From assembly GCA_030246985.1 (NCBI GenBank), contig CP107246.1:2606282-2670281 (forward strand): 64,000 nt of DNA, in the 5' to 3' direction. The position numbers and the translations under genes are program-made. Below the pieces are notes generated by a model. It made no database searches. It worked only from the letters and a program-made list of their open reading frames with translations, and had not been told where the DNA came from. Position 1 is the stretch's first letter; every line of letters begins with the position of its first letter. Source of the DNA: Candidatus Nitricoxidivorans perseverans. GTDB lineage: Bacteria; Pseudomonadota; Gammaproteobacteria; Burkholderiales; Rhodocyclaceae. This document shows positions 58,566 to 64,000 of the stretch, piece by piece.

Positions 58566-59309
58566 ATGCGCATCCTGCTGAGCAACGACGACGGATACTT
58601 CGCTCCCGGCCTTGAGGCGCTCGCCGCGGCGCTTTCTGAAATCGCCGAGATCACCGTGGTGGCGCCCGAGCGCAACCGCAGCGGCGCAAGCAATTCCCTC
58701 ACCCTCGATCGTCCCCTGTCGCTGCACCGGGCCGCCAACGGCTTTCATTTCGTCAATGGCACGCCCACGGACTGCGTGCATCTTGCCGTCACCGGCATGC
58801 TCGACCGGATGCCCGACATGGTGGTTTCCGGCATCAACCTTGGCGCCAACATGGGCGACGATACGATCTACTCCGGCACCGTCGCGGCGGCGACCGAGGG
58901 CTACCTGCTGGGCGTGCCGTCCATCGCCGTATCGCTCGCCAGCAAGGAGGGCCTCCATTTCACCACGGCGGCGCGGGTGGCCCGCGAACTGGTGGAGCGA
59001 TTCCAGCGCAGGGAATTCGGCGAGCCGGTGCTGCTCAACGTCAACGTGCCGGATATTCCATACGAAAACCTGCGCGGTTTGCAGGTTACCCGACTGGGGC
59101 GCCGCCACAAGGCGGAGTCCGTCGTGCCGCAGGTGACGCCGCGCCACGAGACCGTCTACTGGGTCGGCGCCGCCGGCGCGGCGGCCGATGCCGGCGAGGG
59201 CACGGATTTCCATGCGGTCGTCGGCGACTGCGTTTCCGTCACGCCCCTTCAGATCGATCTGACCCATACTGGGCAGATCCGATCCGTGGGCGACTGGATC
59301 AAGGCATGA
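58566..59309 (+). CDS. surE: 5'/3'-nucleotidase SurE
   Basis: SurE is a metal-dependent nucleoside monophosphate and short polyphosphate phosphatase linked to stationary-phase survival. I start at the ATG at 58566 ([15 protein letters not shown]); the longer frame runs through tRNA-Pro. The 247-residue product has the metal site Asp8-Asp9 (SNDDG), [16 protein letters not shown] with the catalytic Ser, VNGTPTDCV, and [20 protein letters not shown]. It opens the surE-pcm-nlpD-rpoS cluster and overlaps pcm by 4 bases. Confidence 0.97.
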   Translation: MRILLSNDDGYFAPGLEALAAALSEIAEITVVAPERNRSGASNSLTLDRPLSLHRAANGFHFVNGTPTDCVHLAVTGMLDRMPDMVVSGINLGANMGDDTIYSGTVAAATEGYLLGVPSIAVSLASKEGLHFTTAARVARELVERFQRREFGEPVLLNVNVPDIPYENLRGLQVTRLGRRHKAESVVPQVTPRHETVYWVGAAGAAADAGEGTDFHAVVGDCVSVTPLQIDLTHTGQIRSVGDWIKA

Positions 59310-59962
59310 ACGCGATGCAGGGCATCGGCATGACCTCCCAGCGCACGCGCACGCGCATGATCGACCGCCTGCGCGAGCAGGGCATCCGCGACGAGCGCGT
59401 GCTGACGGCCATGGCCGCCGTGCCGCGCCATCTCTTCGTCGGCGAGGCGCTGGCGCACCGGGCCTACGAGGACACGGCGCTGCCGTTGATCCTCGGCCAG
59501 ACCATTTCCCAGCCCTACGTGGTGGCGCGCATGATCGAACTCTTGCTGGCCGGACGCGACAGCCTGGGCAAGACCCTGGAGGTCGGCGCGGGATGCGGCT
59601 ACCAGGCGGCGGTGCTGGCGATGCTGACGAGGGAGGTTTACGCGGTCGAGCGGCTCGCGCCCCTGCTGGCCCAGGCGCGGGAGAACTTGCGGCAGGCGAA
59701 GCTGACCCGGGTCCGGCTCAAGCACGCCGACGGCATGGGAGGGCTGCCAGAGGCGGCGCCGTTTGATACCATCGTCGTCGCGGCGGCTTCCGCCGGCGTG
59801 CCCCAGGCGCTGCTCGACCAACTGGCGCCGGGCGGCCGGCTGATGCTGCCCCTGGGTGGGGCCGACCAGGTACTGTGCCTGATCGAGCGCGGCCCCGAAG
59901 GCCTGGTCGAGACGCGTTTCGACGGCGTGCGCTTCGTGCCTTTGCTGCCGGGGGTGGAATGA
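59306..59962 (+). CDS. pcm: Protein-L-isoaspartate O-methyltransferase
   Basis: Pcm repairs isoaspartyl residues in aged proteins using SAM. The 218-residue product has [23 protein letters not shown]-type N-terminal sequence, the [15 protein letters not shown] loop, and the SAM-binding [16 protein letters not shown] in the form [11 protein letters not shown] with VYAVERL. An ATG follows at 59306 overlapping the surE stop; in-frame later Met ([10 protein letters not shown]) is an alternative start. It overlaps nlpD by 4 bases. Confidence 0.96.
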   Translation: MNAMQGIGMTSQRTRTRMIDRLREQGIRDERVLTAMAAVPRHLFVGEALAHRAYEDTALPLILGQTISQPYVVARMIELLLAGRDSLGKTLEVGAGCGYQAAVLAMLTREVYAVERLAPLLAQARENLRQAKLTRVRLKHADGMGGLPEAAPFDTIVVAAASAGVPQALLDQLAPGGRLMLPLGGADQVLCLIERGPEGLVETRFDGVRFVPLLPGVE

Positions 59963-60930
59963 ACGGATTATGGCGTGCATCGGGGATGTTGGGGATATTG
60001 GCGGCATTGGTCGGCATGGCCGGCTGCGCCAGCCATGCGCCCGCGCCGGTGATCGAGCGCGCCGCCCCGCCGCCAACCGCCATTCCCGCGGTGCCTGCCG
60101 CGCCCAAGGCGGGTCACTATGTGGTCAAGAAGGGCGACACCCTTTACAGCATTGCGCTCGATCACGGCATCGAATACAAGGAACTGGCGGCCTGGAACAA
60201 TCTCGATGATCCCAACCGGATCGGCATCGGCCAGCAGTTGCGCGTGAAGCCTTCGGAAGGGGCGCCCGTCGCGGTGGCGAAACCGGTGGCCGGCCCCGGC
60301 GCGGTCGAGGCCAGGCCGCTGGATGCGGCGACGGTCCCGGCGTCCGTCAACACGGAGACCCTGAAGCGCGAGCCCCGAGGCGGCAAGCTTACCCACTCGG
60401 AGCAGGCCCTGGCCCTGGCGCACGCCATGGAAGGCGCGCCGGGGCCAGCCAGGCACGAACCGCCGGAAGCAAAGCCCCTCGGCAAGCCGGCGCCGACGGA
60501 CAAACCCGCCGAGAAAGCCATCACCCCCGCGGCGGCGACGGGTGAGGATGTCGTCGACTGGGCCTGGCCTATCGGCGGCAAGGTCATCACGCAGTTCGTC
60601 GAGGGGGGCCCGGGCAGGGAAAGCAACAAGGGCATCGACATCGACGGCAAGGCCGGCGATCCGGTCCAGGCCGCCGCCTCCGGCAAGGTGGTCTATGCCG
60701 GCAGCGGCCTGCGCGGTTACGGCAATCTGGTGATCGTCCGCCATAACGCGGCCTTCCTCTCGGCCTATGCCCACAACAGTAAGATTCTGGTGAAAGAGGG
60801 ACAGGCGGTGTCGAAGGGCCAGAAGATCGCCGAGGTGGGCAGTTCCGACGTCGACCAGCCCAGGCTGCATTTCGAGATTCGGCACCAGGGCAAGCCGGTC
60901 GATCCCCTCAGGCATTTGCCACTGCGGTAG
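59959..60930 (+). CDS. nlpD: Murein hydrolase activator NlpD
   Basis: NlpD is an outer-membrane lipoprotein that activates the amidase AmiC during cell separation. The 323-residue precursor has a lipoprotein signal with Cys23 (LVGMAGC), a LysM domain at about 52-98 ([29 protein letters not shown]), a long Pro/Ala-rich linker, and a C-terminal LytM/M23 domain (about 205-320). The metal His of active LytM enzymes is missing (KGIDID where active forms have HxGxDI), so it is an activator, not a hydrolase. Its ATG overlaps the pcm stop. In related bacteria rpoS is transcribed from inside nlpD. Confidence 0.95.
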   Translation: MNGLWRASGMLGILAALVGMAGCASHAPAPVIERAAPPPTAIPAVPAAPKAGHYVVKKGDTLYSIALDHGIEYKELAAWNNLDDPNRIGIGQQLRVKPSEGAPVAVAKPVAGPGAVEARPLDAATVPASVNTETLKREPRGGKLTHSEQALALAHAMEGAPGPARHEPPEAKPLGKPAPTDKPAEKAITPAAATGEDVVDWAWPIGGKVITQFVEGGPGRESNKGIDIDGKAGDPVQAAASGKVVYAGSGLRGYGNLVIVRHNAAFLSAYAHNSKILVKEGQAVSKGQKIAEVGSSDVDQPRLHFEIRHQGKPVDPLRHLPLR

Positions 60931-60934
60931 CCAC

Positions 60935-61861
60935 GTGGCAGAGGACGTCTTCCCCGAAGAACCTGTCCCCGCCGACGCGGATGCCGGTGCGGAGGATGCG
61001 CCTGCCGAGAATGGTGAAACAGGTTTTCTCGACGATATCACCCAGCTCTACCTCAACGAGATCGGCGCCAACCCGCTGTTGAAGGCGGGCGAGGAACTCT
61101 CCTTATCCCGCGCCGCGTGCGCGGGCGACTTTGCCGCCCGCCAGCGCATGATCGAAGCCAACCTGCGGCTGGTGGTCAGCATCGCCAAGCATTACCAGCA
61201 CCGCGGCATTCCGCTCGACGACATGATCGAGGAAGGCAACCTGGGGCTCATTCATGCCCTGGAGAAGTTCGACCCCGAGCGCGGCTTCCGTTTTTCCACC
61301 TACGCCACCTGGTGGATCCGGCAGAACATCGAACGGGCCATCATGAACCAGTCGCGCACCATCCGCCTGCCGGTGCATGTAATCAAGGAACTGAACGTGG
61401 TGTTGCGCGCGCTGCGCCGGCTGGAATCCACCGGCGAGACGCAGCCGCACGCCGGCGCCGAAGCGGTGGCCCGGCTGCTCGACAGGCCCGTCGAGGAGGT
61501 GCGGCAGATCCTCGCCCTCAGCGAGCGCACGGCCTCGCTCGATGCGCCGCTGGAGATCGACCATGACCTTTCCGTCGCCGATGCCGTCGCCGACGACGAG
61601 CACCGATCCCCCGACCGGCTGGTCGAACAGGTGGAAATCGAACAGCACGTGGCCGAATGGGTGACGCATCTGTCGGACAAGCAGCGCCAGGTCATCGAGC
61701 GCCGCTACGGGCTCAACGGCTGCGAGATCGCGACCCTGGACAGGCTGTCGGCCGATCTCGGCGTCACCCGCGAACGGGTGCGGCAGATCCAGATGGAAGC
61801 CCTCGGCCAACTGCGCCGCCGCCTGCAGCGCGAGGGGGTGCGGAAGGACGCGCTGCTCTGA
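60935..61861 (+). CDS. rpoS: RNA polymerase sigma factor RpoS
   Basis: The stationary-phase and general stress sigma factor. It starts with GTG at 60935 and has 308 residues. Region 1.2 is at about 30-60 ([16 protein letters not shown]), region 2 at 65-140 with [37 protein letters not shown] and [19 protein letters not shown], region 3 at 150-215, and region 4 at 230-300 with [20 protein letters not shown] and [14 protein letters not shown]. The acidic N-terminus (about 1-27) is typical. It lies 4 bases after nlpD. Its last 98 bases are also read on the other strand as the end of mltB. Confidence 0.97.
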   Translation: MAEDVFPEEPVPADADAGAEDAPAENGETGFLDDITQLYLNEIGANPLLKAGEELSLSRAACAGDFAARQRMIEANLRLVVSIAKHYQHRGIPLDDMIEEGNLGLIHALEKFDPERGFRFSTYATWWIRQNIERAIMNQSRTIRLPVHVIKELNVVLRALRRLESTGETQPHAGAEAVARLLDRPVEEVRQILALSERTASLDAPLEIDHDLSVADAVADDEHRSPDRLVEQVEIEQHVAEWVTHLSDKQRQVIERRYGLNGCEIATLDRLSADLGVTRERVRQIQMEALGQLRRRLQREGVRKDALL

Positions 61862-62804
61862 GGCTCTCGGCGAGGTCCATCACGGCGGCAGCATAGAAGC
61901 TGCTGCGGTTGTAGCGGGTCAGGACGAAGAAGTTGTTGAAACCAAGCCGGTATTCGGTTGGCGCGCCGGGCGTGGCGAGGTCGATCAGCGCCGCCGGCAG
62001 CCGGGGCGCGCCGTTCGCCTGCACGCCGAAGGCGGCGATCTCCTCCGGCAGCCGCTGCGGCCGGATGCCTTCCCCGATCAGGACCGAAACGTCGCCATCC
62101 ACCCGGACGGGCAGGGCGATCGGTCCGTCCTTTTCCCATCCGTGACTTTTGAGGAAACGGGCGACGCTGCCGATGGCGTCCGCCGGGCTGCCGGCCAGGT
62201 CGATGCGGCCGCTGCCGTCGAAATCCACCGCGAAGCCGCGCACGCTGGAAGGCAGGAACTGGGGCAGGCCGAGGGCGCCGGCATAGGAGCCCCGATAGGA
62301 CAGCGGGTCGCGTTCCTGTTCGCGGGCGAGCAGCAGCAGGGCTTCCAGTTCGCGCAGGAACAAGTCGGCGCGCGGCGGGTAGTCGAAGGCCAGGGTGGCC
62401 AGCGCCTCGAAGGTCTGGAAGCGGCCCGGGTATTGGCCGAAGAAGGTCTCGATGCCGATGATGGCGATGATGATCTCCGCCGGCACCTCGTAAATCGCCT
62501 CCGCCTTGCGCAGCGCGGCGCCATTTTCGTTCCAGAAACGCAGCCCGGCGGCGATGCGCCGGGGTTCGATGAAGCGGCCCCGGTAGTCCTGCCAGGAGCG
62601 GACGCCGGGGTCGGCGGGCGGTGCGATGGCCTTGAGGACGGCGGCGTTCGATTCGGCGTGGCGGAACAGCGCGGCCAGGGCGTTGGCGTCGAAGCCGTGG
62701 CGCGCTTCCATTTCGGCGATGAAGGCGCCGACTTCCACGCGCCCGTCGAAGGGCTGCGCCCAGGCGGGAGTCGCGCAAATCAACAGCAGGAGCAGTCGAA
62801 GCAT
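61764..62804 (-). CDS. mltB: Lytic murein transglycosylase B
   Basis: MltB cleaves peptidoglycan to 1,6-anhydromuropeptides in the periplasm. Start is the ATG at 62804-62802, giving a signal peptide [16 protein letters not shown] (cleaved about residue 16; no lipobox, so a soluble form). The catalytic Glu119 is in [15 protein letters not shown], with [13 protein letters not shown] and [14 protein letters not shown] as family blocks and [19 protein letters not shown] near the end. The last ~33 residues (Pro/Ala/Gly-rich) are a tail encoded antisense to rpoS. Its ATG shares one base with the stop of the upstream transglutaminase gene. Confidence 0.93.
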   Translation of the reverse strand: MLRLLLLLICATPAWAQPFDGRVEVGAFIAEMEARHGFDANALAALFRHAESNAAVLKAIAPPADPGVRSWQDYRGRFIEPRRIAAGLRFWNENGAALRKAEAIYEVPAEIIIAIIGIETFFGQYPGRFQTFEALATLAFDYPPRADLFLRELEALLLLAREQERDPLSYRGSYAGALGLPQFLPSSVRGFAVDFDGSGRIDLAGSPADAIGSVARFLKSHGWEKDGPIALPVRVDGDVSVLIGEGIRPQRLPEEIAAFGVQANGAPRLPAALIDLATPGAPTEYRLGFNNFFVLTRYNRSSFYAAAVMDLAESLRAARPSAPPRAAGGGAVGRGLPSGSAAPVRG

Positions 62805-64000
62805 CACGGGCGGAAGGATGCCACACGGCGCCGCAACTCGCCGAGCATCGAGGGCGGGCCGTTGCCATAACGCAGTCGTCCGTAGAGTTCGGCGATGGCG
62901 CGGATGTCGTCGGCGAGCGTCGGCCGGGCGCCGGCGACCCGTTCGGCATAGTCTCGCGGGCCTTCCCATGGCCGCCTTGCAAGGTTGCGCCGGGCCAGCC
63001 GCCGGCCAAGCTTCGCCCAGGCGCGCACCGCCGGGTCGAGGCGGCGGCGCTGGCGCAGCGTCCAGAAAATCAGCGCCAGCAGGACGGCGCCGCAGAGCGC
63101 AGCCAGCGTTGCCGTCATCGTTTGCCAGTCCGGCGAGCGCATGCCCAGGCGGTCGAGGAATTCCTTCTGGCGCCGCGGGTTGTACCCGAGCACCCATTGG
63201 TTCCACGTGTTGGCGACGGCGTCCCAGCGGAAGCGCAGGTTGCGCAGCCAGGCCAGTTTGGGGCGCATCAGCAGGGGCAGGGGGTCGCCGACGGGCACGG
63301 CGGCCGCGAGGTTCAGGTCGATGCGCGTCGGGGCGCTGACCGCCGTGGGGTCGACGCGCAGCCAGCCCTCGCCCGCGATCCAGGCTTCCGCCCAGGCATG
63401 GGCGTCGTACTGGCGCACCGTCAGGTATCCGTCGACGGGATTGACCTCCCCGCCCTGGTAGCCGGTGACGACGCGGGCCGGCACGCCGGCGGCGCGCAGA
63501 GCCACGACGAAGGCGTTCGCGAAGTGTTCGCAGAAACCCATGCGGGTGTCGAACAGGAATTCGTCCGCAGTGTGCTCCCCGAGCAGGGGCGGCGAGAGGG
63601 TATAGACCAGCCCCTGGCGCAGGAAGAAGGAGGACGCCTCGCGCACGATTGCGCGGACGTCCGCGTTCTTCCTGCGCCAGCCTTCGGCCAGCGCCCGCGT
63701 GCGCGGATTGGAACCGGCGGGCAGGGCCAGCGCCTGCCGGAGCGTCCGGTCGTCCTCGTCCCAGCCGGCATGCATTTCCGGATGCGAGCGCATGCCGTAA
63801 CGCAGGCGGCCGATGACGTTGCCTTTCGATAGCAACTGGAAGTCCGTGCCGGCGACGGCTTCGGGCGGCAGGCGGCCCGGCAGTTCGATGGCGAACAGCC
63901 AGCGCTTGTTGTGGGGTTCGAGGGTGATCTCGTAGTCGATCGCCGCGCCTTCCGGTTCGTAGGGCAGGCGGGCATGGGAGGTGGCGTTTGCCGGGCGCCA
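62804..64000 (-). CDS. TgpA-type transglutaminase-like membrane protein, C-terminal part (cut by right edge)
   Basis: The frame is open from the right edge, so about 398 C-terminal residues are present and the N-terminal DUF3488 membrane region lies outside. The transglutaminase-like core has the catalytic Cys in RMGFCEHFANAFV, His in YDAHAWAEAW and Asp in VDPTAV. One membrane helix follows (about 50 residues past the middle, LAALCGAVLLALIFWTL), then a DUF4129-like cytoplasmic end (RPWEGPRDYAERVA). P. aeruginosa TgpA is the reference relative. It overlaps mltB by one base and is probably co-transcribed with it. Confidence 0.9.
   Translation of the reverse strand, partial: WRPANATSHARLPYEPEGAAIDYEITLEPHNKRWLFAIELPGRLPPEAVAGTDFQLLSKGNVIGRLRYGMRSHPEMHAGWDEDDRTLRQALALPAGSNPRTRALAEGWRRKNADVRAIVREASSFFLRQGLVYTLSPPLLGEHTADEFLFDTRMGFCEHFANAFVVALRAAGVPARVVTGYQGGEVNPVDGYLTVRQYDAHAWAEAWIAGEGWLRVDPTAVSAPTRIDLNLAAAVPVGDPLPLLMRPKLAWLRNLRFRWDAVANTWNQWVLGYNPRRQKEFLDRLGMRSPDWQTMTATLAALCGAVLLALIFWTLRQRRRLDPAVRAWAKLGRRLARRNLARRPWEGPRDYAERVAGARPTLADDIRAIAELYGRLRYGNGPPSMLGELRRRVASFRP

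Overview
The window is about 64 kb of GC-rich, densely coding bacterial chromosome. Its gene order is typical of Betaproteobacteria: nadK-recN-fur-bamE-dapB-carAB-greA, then yhbY/rlmE-ftsH-folP-glmM, pstSCAB, tpiA-secG-tRNA-Leu-nuoA-N, thrS-infC-rpmI-rplT-pheST-ihfA-merR-tRNA-Pro, and surE-pcm-nlpD-rpoS. Separate nuoC and nuoD genes, CCA-encoding tRNAs and c-type-haem sensors fit a respiring betaproteobacterium, probably close to Rhodocyclales. The exact genus cannot be read from the sequence.

Layout. 1-4.4 kb: NAD kinase (cut by the left edge), recN, fur with a TTG-started Mn2+ exporter, and divergent bamE-dapB. 4.4-13.8 kb: a minus-strand signalling block lies between dapB and carA. It holds two GGDEF-EAL proteins with periplasmic CxxCH (haem c) sensor domains, a Cache/PAS hybrid histidine kinase, and a MerR-type HTH fused to a receiver. 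14-24 kb: carAB-greA, yhbY, rlmE, ftsH, folP, glmM. 24-25.7 kb: a receiver protein with a Cys-rich C-terminus and an HDOD protein. 25.7-30.1 kb: a minus-strand lipid operon, divergent from pstSCAB (30.2-34 kb), whose promoter carries a good Pho box. 34-36 kb: an EAL-CBS-GGDEF protein in the place where phoU often lies. 36-37.3 kb: tpiA, secG, tRNA-Leu(GAG). 37.4-51.3 kb: complete complex I operon. 51.4-58.5 kb: translation and IHF genes and tRNA-Pro(GGG). 58.6-64 kb: surE-pcm-nlpD-rpoS, then mltB and a TgpA-type transglutaminase on the minus strand, the latter cut by the right edge.

The most interesting unit is the operon at 25.7-30.1 kb: GT4 glycosyltransferase, diacylglycerol kinase, second GT4 glycosyltransferase, PlcP/LpxH-family metallophosphoesterase, OlsB-like acyltransferase. 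Read with the adjacent Pho-box-controlled pst operon, it looks like a module for replacing phospholipids with glycolipids and ornithine lipids under phosphate starvation. PlcP would release diacylglycerol, the glycosyltransferases would glycosylate it, the OlsB-like enzyme would start ornithine lipid synthesis, and DgkA would recycle diacylglycerol. This is an inference from families and context.

Other points: PheT lacks the whole EMAP/OB tRNA-binding domain; NuoG and DapB also look internally shortened; infC starts with a rare AUA codon; rpoS and mltB overlap convergently by 98 bp; a strong terminator ends 8 bases before the pheS start codon. No CRISPR array, insertion sequence, prophage or gene-free stretch over 300 bases was seen; the longest gap is 13803-14028.
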